Shown piece by piece: positions 21,047 through 30,154 of a DNA stretch of 64,000 nucleotides (position 1 is the stretch's first letter; every line of letters starts with the position of its first letter). Source of the stretch: Gammaproteobacteria bacterium (GTDB taxonomy: Bacteria > Pseudomonadota > Gammaproteobacteria > Steroidobacterales > Steroidobacteraceae); NCBI GenBank assembly GCA_016874555.1, contig VGTW01000001.1, positions 1 through 64,000 of the forward strand, given 5' to 3'. The notes below the pieces were generated by a model. It saw only the letters and a list, made by a program, of their open reading frames with translations. It made no database searches and was not told where the DNA came from. A program made the translations under genes and the position numbers.

Positions 21047-21848
21047 CAGCGGCAAGCCCAGAGAACATGGCGGTGAAATCGGTTCGCGTCCCAGGGCTAT
21101 CACCGATCAACTCGAACGTCTTACTACGCGCCGCCGCGTTGCCGAGGGCTTCTAGACAAACGGTCGCCACGTCCGCACGCGAAATGCGACCTTGATTACG
21201 TCGATTGTCGCCCTGAAAAACTTTGACGCCTGCGCTACCGCCCGGCGCATCAAGGAGTCCGCCGGGTCGTACGATCGTGTAGGGTACGCCCGAGGATCGC
21301 AGCGCGCCCTCACCTTTTTCCTTCCAGACAAGAATATTACCGAACATGCGATTGAGGGGGTGATCGGTATGCGTCGCGCCCATCGACGATACCAGTACGA
21401 AATGTTTGACCTTGGCCGCCGCCGAGGCCTCAGCAATTACTTTGACACCGCCGTAATCCACTCGCTCTGGTGTATTCTCCGGGTCATTACGGATATTCGA
21501 ACCTAGTGCCGAGACCACGTAGTCAACCCCCTTCACTGCGGACTCTACGCCTGTACCGTTACGCACATCGCCGGCAACATACTGCACGGCATCACCGAGT
21601 TGGGCCCGTGCCTTCGCTTCGTCGCGTACCAAGGCACGTACCTGCAGACCACGCGCGAGCGCCTGCCTCACGACCTCGCGGCCAGTGCCGCCGGTCGCTC
21701 CGACCACCAGCAGGAGCGGGATGGATTTTTTCTCCGCTGCGAATGACGGGACGGCAGCGCTCCCCAGCAGCAGCGCAAAGCTGACGGCAACCACTGACGA
21801 TGAAAAAAGAAATCGGCGGCGATCGACCTGCTGCATGACTTGGTTCAT
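21036..21848 (-). CDS. NAD(P)-binding SDR/NmrA-like protein with Tat-like leader
   Basis: DRRRFLFSSSVVAVSFALLLGSA leader; VVGATGGTGREVVRQALARGLQVRALVRDEAKA. Confidence 0.88.
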   Translation of the reverse strand: MNQVMQQVDRRRFLFSSSVVAVSFALLLGSAAVPSFAAEKKSIPLLLVVGATGGTGREVVRQALARGLQVRALVRDEAKARAQLGDAVQYVAGDVRNGTGVESAVKGVDYVVSALGSNIRNDPENTPERVDYGGVKVIAEASAAAKVKHFVLVSSMGATHTDHPLNRMFGNILVWKEKGEGALRSSGVPYTIVRPGGLLDAPGGSAGVKVFQGDNRRNQGRISRADVATVCLEALGNAAARSKTFELIGDSPGTRTDFTAMFSGLAADER

Positions 21849-21905
21849 GGCGATGACTCCTGTTCGGCTATTCGTCGACGATTGACCGAGAATATTCCTG
21901 GACCT

Positions 21906-22257
21906 TCAGCTAGACAGTGTGATGCTGGCGAGACCCCGCCGCGCTCCCGGTCGCGGCGAGTGAACTTTAGCGCCCTGCACCTCGATTTTTTGCACGAGCG
22001 CCTGCGCCGCCTGCCGCTCGTAGTGCATTAAGCACTCGGACGGATGGTTGGCAAACAAACCGTACCATCGCAGCAAGTCCGCTTGATCACCATGGGCCGA
22101 CAGTCCGCCGACGGTGTGCACTTTGGCCACGGGACGGATAAGTTGACCGTGGATGTGCACCTGCGGCTCGCCATCGACACGAGCTCGACCGAGGGTACCG
22201 CGGGCCTGAACGCCAGTCATCATCACATGGCAGTCCGGGCGTTCGAGATTGTGCACA
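21906..22257 (-). pseudogene. C-terminal remnant of beta-CASP metallo-beta-lactamase-fold exonuclease
   Basis: HNLERPDCHVMMTGVQARGTLGRARVDG...KVHTVGGLSAHGDQADLLRWYG; remainder of gene found at 26441-27437. Confidence 0.82.
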
Positions 22258-22494
22258 GGCGCTCGAGAGCGCGAAACGTCTGGCCGATCAAAATCGGGTT
22301 ACTCGAGTCGCGGTGCCCGACATCTCGATGGGCATTTATGGTTATCCCGTCGAGGAGGCGGTCCCCATGCTCGCTGAAAAAGCGCTTTGGCTTACGAGTG
22401 CGATGGTTCATCTATAAAGAGATCCGCTTCATGCTCTTTGAGTCCGCGCTATGCGACCTCTTCGAGCGGACGCTGCGCGGGCTCCTCGAACCAG
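22256..22494 (+). pseudogene. C-terminal remnant of macro-domain (ADP-ribose-binding) protein
   Basis: QALESAKRLADQNRVTRVAVPDISMGIYGYPVEEAVPMLAEKAL, then frameshift into EIRFMLFESALCDLFERTLRGL. Confidence 0.7.
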
Positions 22495-23532
22495 TCGATG
22501 ACGGGTCGCCGAGTAAATCGCTGCTCTCTGATCTCTGATTTGCCGAGCGCTTCCCAAAGCTCACCGTTCGGGCCGATGAGAGCGTCGGGTGCGACTACTG
22601 TACGCATGATGGCATCGCCGGATTCGGGCACCTCTACGATCGCAAGTCCCTACGATAACCAAACTTTGTATTCGCCTGGTACTTGCCACCGCGCGCACCG
22701 CGGTGAGTCTTTCGTCGCAGGGCGACTCTCAAAGTCCGTCGCCGTCGTGAGTGTCTCGAAAGTGTCGGTCATGAGGCGGACCCACTCACGGTCGTGTCGT
22801 AGTAAGCCTTGAATGAATCGCTCGTAGCAGTGTCCGGTAGCGATAAGCGGTAACGGAGTCTTGCTGCGTGGCGAGCGATGATGGCACCGCTCTATAGAGA
22901 AACACATCAGGTGATAGAGGTCATCGTTTTCGTGGGTTGCAACAAACCCCTGCGCTGATTTTTTTTTAGGGCCGGCGAGGATGACTCGACCCTCACCAAA
23001 CAGGGCGAGCAGATCGGCGTGGGTTTGCCGAACACGAGGTCCAAACCGACGCGGATTTCGTTGGATTTTCCAATTCGTCCGGCGTTCATCGACTCGACGG
23101 TCTTCGGCGCGTCGCAGACCGCGGGTGTGGGTGTCGGTGACGCTGCAATCGGGGAGGTGAATCATCGGAGCCTCCGGGGGTAAGCGTGACAGAGCTAATA
23201 GTCAATCGGGATACCCCTCGGCTGGATCAAAGAATGACCCAGCCGAGGGATTTTGGTTGGCCGTTACGGGTGAAGGCGCTGAGATGAACCACCTGACCCT
23301 CGTGGATCAGCACAGCGCCCAGGGTGTCCTCGCTTTCGATGCGCTAGTCTTCGCCAAAGCCGAGCGCGGGTTTGCGCAACACGGGAAGCTTCTCCAAGGT
23401 CGCCAAGAACTGCTGGATCTCGGCGGCGGTGGCCATACCGCGCTGCACAAATGGCTCAAGCCTTTGCCGCCGACAAGACGAGGATGACAAAATGAAACAA
23501 TCTCTTTTATAGCGGTTTGCAGGGGCGTGCGA

Positions 23533-23658
23533 CCCGGAGTAGACAGTAGTTCAGTGCCAACATCAGGCGCGATGATAAAAAGCATTGTGAAATCAGGCTT
23601 GCTGGCAAAACACCCTGCCAGATCCTTTTTCTTCCTGCCGTCTACCGTCTACTCCGGG
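23533..23658. repeat. Inverted repeat, 17-bp arms (CCCGGAGTAGAC[A/G]GTAG), 23533-23549 and 23642-23658
   Basis: One mismatch between arms; lies just upstream of the three-gene operon. Confidence 0.75.
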
Positions 23659-23716
23659 CCGCATGGACCTGATATTCGCTATATGTTGCGCGTGAGCTTC
23701 AAGTGAGGAAACCAGG

Positions 23717-24499
23717 ATGGACTATTTTATTGTCAGATCGTTCGATCACGTGGGCTATTACGAAACGCGCCTGGTGTTGTTGCTCATTGGTCTCGCGCTG
23801 GTGACGTATGCCGCCGTACGCAAGCGCGATTATCGTTACGCCCTCGCCTTTGCCAGCGGCGTGGTGTTTCAGAGCTTGCTGGAATGGCTTCTGGCGGCGC
23901 TGGGCTTGCGCGGCAGGAATTACAGCCTGTCGCTTTTGGGCGTAACGTTTTCCGCGACGTGGTCGATTGTCTGGCAGGGGCTGGCCGAAGGCGGCATCCT
24001 GAGTTTGATGGCGTTCTGGTTCGCTGACTTGTTTCATTTTTCCAAAGATCAGGCCGCCTTGCCGCGCCGCGCGTTTTACGCCGTGTGCGTCGTGATCGTC
24101 GTCCTGGCTGGCGCGGTAGGCGTCATGGCGCGCGGGCTGCCCATCAGTTCGCCGCGTCCGATGTTTGCGCCGCTGCCGATGACCATCTCTGTCGTGACCA
24201 TCGCGGTTTCGGCGCTGTTGATCTCCCTCAAGGGCTGCACGGGTTGGCGCGCTCTCGGCTGGTTTTATCTGGGTCTGCTGGTTTATGTCGTGCTGACGTT
24301 TGAACCGCTGCATGTGCTGGGCGCGCGATACGTCGCGGTGCGCACCGCCGAAGGCGGTTTCGCCGCCGCGCCGTGGTTGCCGCAAATCGGCCTGATGCTC
24401 TATTCCCATCTTTACGAAGTCGCGGGCGGGAAGATTTATTACTTCGTTGTCCCGTATGTGCTGGGTCTGCTGAACAGTAAAGGAGGAAAACATGCCTGA
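23717..24499 (+). CDS. Multi-pass membrane protein of unknown function
   Basis: 260 aa, about 7 hydrophobic segments; overlaps the downstream hydrolase start. Confidence 0.75.
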   Translation: MDYFIVRSFDHVGYYETRLVLLLIGLALVTYAAVRKRDYRYALAFASGVVFQSLLEWLLAALGLRGRNYSLSLLGVTFSATWSIVWQGLAEGGILSLMAFWFADLFHFSKDQAALPRRAFYAVCVVIVVLAGAVGVMARGLPISSPRPMFAPLPMTISVVTIAVSALLISLKGCTGWRALGWFYLGLLVYVVLTFEPLHVLGARYVAVRTAEGGFAAAPWLPQIGLMLYSHLYEVAGGKIYYFVVPYVLGLLNSKGGKHA

Positions 24500-25364
24500 A
24501 TTCAGGTTTCAAAACTGGCGAATCAATTACGTCGAAGCCGGGCAGGGCGAGCCGCTCGTCTTTTTGCACAACGGCGGTAACGATCATCAAATCTGGGAAC
24601 ATCAGCTTGCGCATTTTGCCGCGACACATCGCGTTATCGCCACCGATCATCTGGGCTTTGGCGCATCCGACAAGCCGCGGGTTGAATTGACGTTGCCGCT
24701 GTATGGTGAAATGGTGGCGGCATTGGTGGACGAACTCGCGCTTGCGCCGGTCACGCTGATTGGCAATTGCATGGGCAGCGCGATGGCCTTTCATTACACG
24801 CTGCAACATCCTGACAAAGTAAGGCGATTGATCTTGTGCAACATTACATCGGAAAAGATTCTGCTGGCAGGGCCACTCGGCGCCGTGTATCAGCAATTCG
24901 CCGCCAGCAGGGAAGGCCGCGATGCTTACAGTGCGCAGGTCGAAGCAACAGGCTTGCCGCGTGAGGAAACCGACCGGCAATTGCGTTCGCAATACGGCGC
25001 AACGCCGCCCGACGATCCGGCGTTCAGCGATTACATCTTTGCCTTGTGTAACAGTCCGGGACAACAACGTTCGCTGTTCAATGTACTCTCGAATTTCGAT
25101 GATTACCGCACGCCGGATGCATTCATCCTGCCCGCCAACTTTCCACCAGCCTGCGTGATCTGGGGGCAGGAGAACTTCATTCTGCCAGCCACGGCGGGCG
25201 AAGAGTTCTGCACTCGGTTACAACCCGCGCGGCAGGAATTTCTGCCGGGTTGCGGGCATTTGCTGATGCGCGAAAAACCGGCAGAGGTGAATCAACTCAT
25301 GGCCGCTTTTCTGGCAACTCCTGCCACCCAGGCTGCTGATATGACCAGCGGCCTGAAAGGATAG
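24492..25364 (+). CDS. Alpha/beta hydrolase
   Basis: GEPLVFLHNGGNDHQIWEHQL, DHLGFGASDKP, LIGNCMGSAMAFHY (nucleophile elbow with Cys), C-terminal GCGHLLMREKP. Confidence 0.88.
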   Translation: MPEFRFQNWRINYVEAGQGEPLVFLHNGGNDHQIWEHQLAHFAATHRVIATDHLGFGASDKPRVELTLPLYGEMVAALVDELALAPVTLIGNCMGSAMAFHYTLQHPDKVRRLILCNITSEKILLAGPLGAVYQQFAASREGRDAYSAQVEATGLPREETDRQLRSQYGATPPDDPAFSDYIFALCNSPGQQRSLFNVLSNFDDYRTPDAFILPANFPPACVIWGQENFILPATAGEEFCTRLQPARQEFLPGCGHLLMREKPAEVNQLMAAFLATPATQAADMTSGLKG

Positions 25365-25368
25365 CTCC

Positions 25369-26310
25369 ATGAAAAGTCATGTTTTGCGCCTATTGTCGCT
25401 GGGGCTTGGTTGTGCGCTTTATGGCCTGACGTTGCAGGCACAGCAAACTGCCGAGGTCACAGGCGAAATCGAATCCGGCGGAATAAAACGCACGTTCCTC
25501 TTACATCTGCCTGCGTCATCGCCGAAAGGAAAACCGCTGCCGCTGGTCATTGCGCTGCACGGTGGCGGTGGACAAGGCAAAGGCATTGTCAAACTGACGG
25601 GACTCAATGAACTCGCGGATCGGAACAACTTCATTGTCGTCTATCCCGACGGCATCGAGCGCAATTGGAACGATGGCCGTTCGACCGTGCGGCGCAGAGA
25701 CGTAGACGACGTGAAATTCCTCGGCGAACTGATCGAGCATCTGGCGAAAACTTATGGCATTGACCGGCAGCGTGTGTATGCGACGGGTATCTCAAACGGC
25801 GGGATGATGAGCCTGCGTCTGGCCTGCGAGTTGTCCGACAAGATCGCCGCCATCGCCAGCATCGCGGCCAATCTGCCTGCCGAATTGCAGCCGCGCTGTC
25901 GCCCCGCACGACCGGTTTCTGTGCTGATGATTTCCGGCACGGCTGATCCGCTGATGCCGTTTGGTGGCGGCGACATCGGGACGATGGGGGGACGTGGGAT
26001 GGGCGGCAAAGTGATTTCGGCACAGGAAACCGTCGCGTTCTGGGCCAAAGTAAATCGTACCGCAACGAAACCCGTCGTCACTGATTTGCCCGACGTTGAT
26101 CCAAACGACGGCATGCGCGTGCGCCGCGAAGTATTCGGCAAGGGCGCGCTGAACAGCGAGGTCGTTTTCTACACGATCACCAACGGCGGGCATACGTGGC
26201 CGGGTGGATTTCAATATCTGGGCGAAGCGATCATCGGCAAAACGTCGCGCGAGCTGAACGCTTCCGCCACAATGGGGGAATTTTTCGCGCGGCACAAACG
26301 CACGTCATAA
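25369..26310 (+). CDS. PHB depolymerase/feruloyl esterase-like secreted hydrolase (LpqC-like)
   Basis: Signal peptide; PLPLVIALHGGGGQG, YATGISNGGMMSLRLACELSDKIAAIASIA, TNGGHTWPGG. Confidence 0.9.
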   Translation: MKSHVLRLLSLGLGCALYGLTLQAQQTAEVTGEIESGGIKRTFLLHLPASSPKGKPLPLVIALHGGGGQGKGIVKLTGLNELADRNNFIVVYPDGIERNWNDGRSTVRRRDVDDVKFLGELIEHLAKTYGIDRQRVYATGISNGGMMSLRLACELSDKIAAIASIAANLPAELQPRCRPARPVSVLMISGTADPLMPFGGGDIGTMGGRGMGGKVISAQETVAFWAKVNRTATKPVVTDLPDVDPNDGMRVRREVFGKGALNSEVVFYTITNGGHTWPGGFQYLGEAIIGKTSRELNASATMGEFFARHKRTS

Positions 26311-26336
26311 CAGCACCCCGATTATGGGTAGATTGT

Positions 26337-26359
26337 GGGACAAGATGGCATCTTGTCCC
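26337..26359. repeat. Near-perfect palindrome GGGACAAGATG-G-CATCTTGTCCC
   Basis: 11-bp arms directly after the hydrolase operon; possible terminator or dispersed repeat. Confidence 0.6.
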
Positions 26360-26377
26360 GTCAGGGACTAAACCAAT

Positions 26378-26440
26378 ATGCCAACCTGCTCTTCTCTTTC
26401 TCGTCGCCAAATGCTCGGCTTGACAAGCGGCGCATTGGGC
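26378..26440 (+). pseudogene. Truncated 5' end of a Tat-signal protein gene
   Basis: MPTCSSLSRRQMLGLTSGALG then reading enters sequence antisense to the beta-CASP pseudogene at the GTGCACA junction. Confidence 0.6.
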
Positions 26441-27437
26441 GTGCACAAATTGATAAAGAATTCGACCACCCTTGCACATCCTGCTGCCCGCAATGATGAA
26501 GGCGTGCGAACGCACACCGTTGATCTCATAACGATTGCAGCGCCTTCCGACTCAAGGTCGGATTCGGCAGCGTCGGCGTGGACTCGAAGTTCGCGCGCAG
26601 GCATCTAGCCTCTTCGTCGTAGCGGTAGGTGTGTACCCAATAAACTTTGCTCGCTTCGATAGCCGTCGGACTGCCGGGAAGAATCTGTCAGCGCTGCAAG
26701 CCCCACTCCGCGAAATGTTGACCGACTAGATAAAGGATTTCCTGACTACGACCGACGGCAAAGGCCGGCACCAGCACATTGGCGCCATCTTCGTCTGCGG
26801 TGCGAATCACCTCGCCGATCTCGGCGAGGGTATCGGCGCGGCAGCGAGGCAGGCGGTCACCGTAGGTGCTCTCCATGGGCACCAAATCCCGCGGATTCGA
26901 AACGATGGGCATAGAGCAAGGTCGGCGAGTCGTGTTGGCCAGGATCACCACTGAACACCACTCATTGGCTGATACCCGCTGTGCTGTACTCGAGCTCAAT
27001 GCTGCTCAAGCCGGGAGTATGCAAGGCATCCCGTACCTGCAAAAAATACTAGGTAGCGGCGCGTAGTGTGTGTCATAACGCACGATGCGCAGCAGCTTGA
27101 GCGTGCGCTCGATGTCATCGGCCGTGAACAAGGGTTCTTTCGGGAGCGTTCCGTCATGTTACGCTCGGCGCTGCACCTCGGGCTTGGCGAGATCGGTGGT
27201 TTCGTGCAGCAGCAGCGGTAACAGATCGCGCCACGCGGCGTTGGTGTAGATCGGACCGCGAAAGCTGCGCTTCACGAGCAGGGACAAACGCTCGCAGGTT
27301 GCGGCGCTGCGCCTCGCGCCCTCCCTGCACCATGCCACAGTCGAGCAGCAAGACCCTTCCACCGACCCGCAATATGCAATATGTGGCAGGAGCCGGTGAC
27401 CGCGTCTGCTGCACGGAAGAGGTCGATCTTCACACCG
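26441..27437 (-). pseudogene. N-terminal and central part of decayed beta-CASP metallo-beta-lactamase-fold exonuclease
   Basis: VKIDLFRAADAVTGSCHILHIAG / VLLLDCGMVQGGREAQRRNL / FRGPIYTNAAWRDLLPLLLHE / PLFTADDIERTLKLLRIVRYDTHYA / VVFSGDPGQHD / LVPMESTYGDR...VLVPAFAVGRSQEILYLVGQHFAEWGLQR*Q / AFIIAGSRMCKGGRILYQFVH across several frames; HxHxDH motif missing. Confidence 0.85.
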
Positions 27438-27515
27438 AACCTCGCGTAACGCCGACTTAGGGCGCCAACTTGGGTATATTCTGCCCACCCCTCAGATGTT
27501 AATCGGAGATCTGTC

Positions 27516-27989
27516 GTGATCAGCCTCAAAGTCAATGGCGTCGAGCGCCAAATCGATGCCGACCCCGACATGCCTCTACTCTGGGCCGTGCGCGACCTGC
27601 TTAAGCTCACCGGGACCAAGTATGGCTGTGGCATCGCGCAATGTGGCGCCTGCACGGTTCATCTCGACGGGCAACCCGCGCGCTCCTGCGTTACGCCAGT
27701 TTCGGCCGTGGGCAGCGCGGAGATCCGTACGGTCGAAGGTCTCTCGGGCGAAGCGGCAACGCATCCAGTTCAACAGGCCTGGATCGAGCTCGACGTGGTG
27801 CAATGCGGCTACTGCCAGTCCGGGCAAGTCATGGCGGCGGCAGCCCTGATCGAGCAGAACCCCGCACCGACCGATGCCGATATCGACGCTGCGATGAACG
27901 GCAACATCTGTCGTTGCGGAACCTATCCGCGAATCCGCGCCGCCGTTAAGCGTGCCGCCGAAATCAAACGCGCTGCTACCGCGGCATGA
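27516..27989 (+). CDS. (2Fe-2S)-binding subunit of molybdenum hydroxylase (isoquinoline 1-oxidoreductase alpha-like)
   Basis: [47 protein letters not shown]. Confidence 0.93.
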   Translation: MISLKVNGVERQIDADPDMPLLWAVRDLLKLTGTKYGCGIAQCGACTVHLDGQPARSCVTPVSAVGSAEIRTVEGLSGEAATHPVQQAWIELDVVQCGYCQSGQVMAAAALIEQNPAPTDADIDAAMNGNICRCGTYPRIRAAVKRAAEIKRAATAA

Positions 27990-30154
27990 GCACCGACAGC
28001 AGCACCCCGGCGATCGGCCGCCGACATTTTTTGATTGGTGCCGGTGTGGTGGCGGGCGGGCTAGCGGCCGGTGCGCTGCTACGACCCTATCTCATCGGTG
28101 GCCACGGCAGCGCTGCGCCCAAAGAATTCAAGCCACATGCCTTCTTGCGCATCGCCGACGACGATACGGTGACCGTGATCATCGGAAAGAGCGAGATGGG
28201 CCAAGGCGTCTACACAGGGCTGCCGATGATCCTCGCCGAGGAACTCGATTTCGATCTGCAGCGCCTCAAAGTGGAAATCGCGCCGGTTGACCCAGTGTTC
28301 AATCATCCCTTCCTGCCTGCCCAGTTCACGGGTGGCAGCATGAGCACCAATACCACCTATGAATCTTTGCGCCATGTCGGCGCGACGGCGCGCAGTATGC
28401 TCATGACTGCAGCCGCAGCACGCTGGGGGGTCGATATATCGACGCTGCGTACCGAGGTCGGCAAGGTCATCGATACCACGGGGCGCGAGCTGCGCTACGG
28501 CGAACTCGCCGAGTCGGCCTCAGCTCTACCGCTGCCTACCAAAGAAACCGTCCGTCTCAAAGATCCGAAAACCTTCAGCTATATCGGCAAACCGCAAAAG
28601 CGTCTTGACAGTCGGATCAAGGTCACGGGCGAGGCCGTGTTCGGAATCGATGTCGAATTGCCGGGGATGCTGATTGCAACCGTGGCCCGCGCACCCGTAT
28701 TCGGCGCTAGCGTCAAATCGTTCGATGGCACCCGTGCACGCGGTGTTCCGGGCGTGGTCGAAATCAAGCAGGTGTCGAGTGGCGTCGCCGTGATCGCCAA
28801 GCACACCTGGGCGGCACTAAAAGGTCGCGAAGCACTGAGCGTCGAGTGGAATGACGCCGACGGCAAAAAACTTTCGACCGAAGCGCTGCGGCGTAGTTGG
28901 CAGGCACTCGCCGCAAAGCCCGGTATCGTCGGTCAAAATATCGGCGATGCCGCTAAGGTATTGGCGAGTGAATCGCAATGTATCGAGGTGGAATACGAGT
29001 TGCCTTATCTCGCGCACGCGTGCATGGAACCGATGAACGCGACCGCTCTCGTCAAAGAAGATAGCTGTGATCTTTGGCTCGGCACCCAAAGCCAATCGCA
29101 AGATGCGCAATTCGTCGCAGCTGCGTTGGGTATCGACCCCAAAAACGTTCGTGTGCACACCACTTTTCTCGGCGGTGGTTTCGGGCGTCGCGCTAGTGCA
29201 GATTCCGATTTCGCCGTCGAAGCGGCCCATGTGGCCAAAGGTATCGGCAAGCCGGTCAAGGTGTTTTGGACACGCGAAGACGACATGCGTCGGGGTTATT
29301 ACCGACCGTACAGCATCAGCAAAGTCCGCGCAGCCATTGGCGTCGACGGACTGCCCTCGGCATTTCATCAAGTGATCGTCGGCAAGCCAGTGCTCGCCAA
29401 CACCGCCATGGGCAAGATGGCAGTGAGCAAGGAAGGTCTCGATCCCTCGTCGGTCGAGGGTACAGCAAATATGGCCTATCCCATCCCGAATCTTCGCGTC
29501 GAGGTCCACAACACCACTGAAGTCGTCCCCATTCTTTGGTGGCGTTCCGTAGGTCATTCGATCAACGGTTTCGTTGCCAATGGCGTGATCGACGAATTGG
29601 CGGCGCTGGCCAAACGCGACCCGTACGAATACCGACAGGCGATGCTCGCCGGCAAGCCCCGTTATCGCGCCGTACTCGATGCGGCAGCGGAGCTTGCGGA
29701 TTGGGGCCAGCCGCTACCCGCTGGCCGGCATCGTGGTATCGCGCTACAAGAAAGCTTCGGGAGTATCGTCGCGCAGGTGGCGGAAGTTTCGGTAACCGGC
29801 GGGAAAGTACGCGTGCATCGCGTCAGTTGTGCCGTCGATTGCGGTATTGCAGTTAACCCTGATCAAGTTGTTGCACAAATGGAAAGCGCCATCAACTACG
29901 GACTATGTGCCGTACTCGAGAGCGAGATCACGATCCGCGACGGTGTGGCCGTTCAGGGCAACTTCGACAGCTACCCCGTGCTGCGTATTGCCGCTGCGCC
30001 ACAGATTGATGTGCGCATTGTGAACAGCGACGGACCGATAGGCGGCATTGGCGAGCCCGGTACGCCACCGATCGCACCCGCGGTCTGCGGAGCTATTTTT
30101 GCAGCGACCGGCAAAAGAATTCGCCGTCTGCCGCTCAGTGCCTCACTGAGCTGA
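27986..30154 (+). CDS. Molybdopterin-binding subunit of xanthine dehydrogenase family (isoquinoline 1-oxidoreductase beta-like), Tat leader
   Basis: [75 protein letters not shown]. Confidence 0.93.
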   Translation: MSTDSSTPAIGRRHFLIGAGVVAGGLAAGALLRPYLIGGHGSAAPKEFKPHAFLRIADDDTVTVIIGKSEMGQGVYTGLPMILAEELDFDLQRLKVEIAPVDPVFNHPFLPAQFTGGSMSTNTTYESLRHVGATARSMLMTAAAARWGVDISTLRTEVGKVIDTTGRELRYGELAESASALPLPTKETVRLKDPKTFSYIGKPQKRLDSRIKVTGEAVFGIDVELPGMLIATVARAPVFGASVKSFDGTRARGVPGVVEIKQVSSGVAVIAKHTWAALKGREALSVEWNDADGKKLSTEALRRSWQALAAKPGIVGQNIGDAAKVLASESQCIEVEYELPYLAHACMEPMNATALVKEDSCDLWLGTQSQSQDAQFVAAALGIDPKNVRVHTTFLGGGFGRRASADSDFAVEAAHVAKGIGKPVKVFWTREDDMRRGYYRPYSISKVRAAIGVDGLPSAFHQVIVGKPVLANTAMGKMAVSKEGLDPSSVEGTANMAYPIPNLRVEVHNTTEVVPILWWRSVGHSINGFVANGVIDELAALAKRDPYEYRQAMLAGKPRYRAVLDAAAELADWGQPLPAGRHRGIALQESFGSIVAQVAEVSVTGGKVRVHRVSCAVDCGIAVNPDQVVAQMESAINYGLCAVLESEITIRDGVAVQGNFDSYPVLRIAAAPQIDVRIVNSDGPIGGIGEPGTPPIAPAVCGAIFAATGKRIRRLPLSASLS

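Noticed and set aside
22250-26447. Interpretation of the segment as a classical transposon
   Set aside because: No transposase, integrase or terminal inverted repeats at the GTGCACA junctions; the 7-bp match may be microhomology and GTGCAC is itself palindromic.
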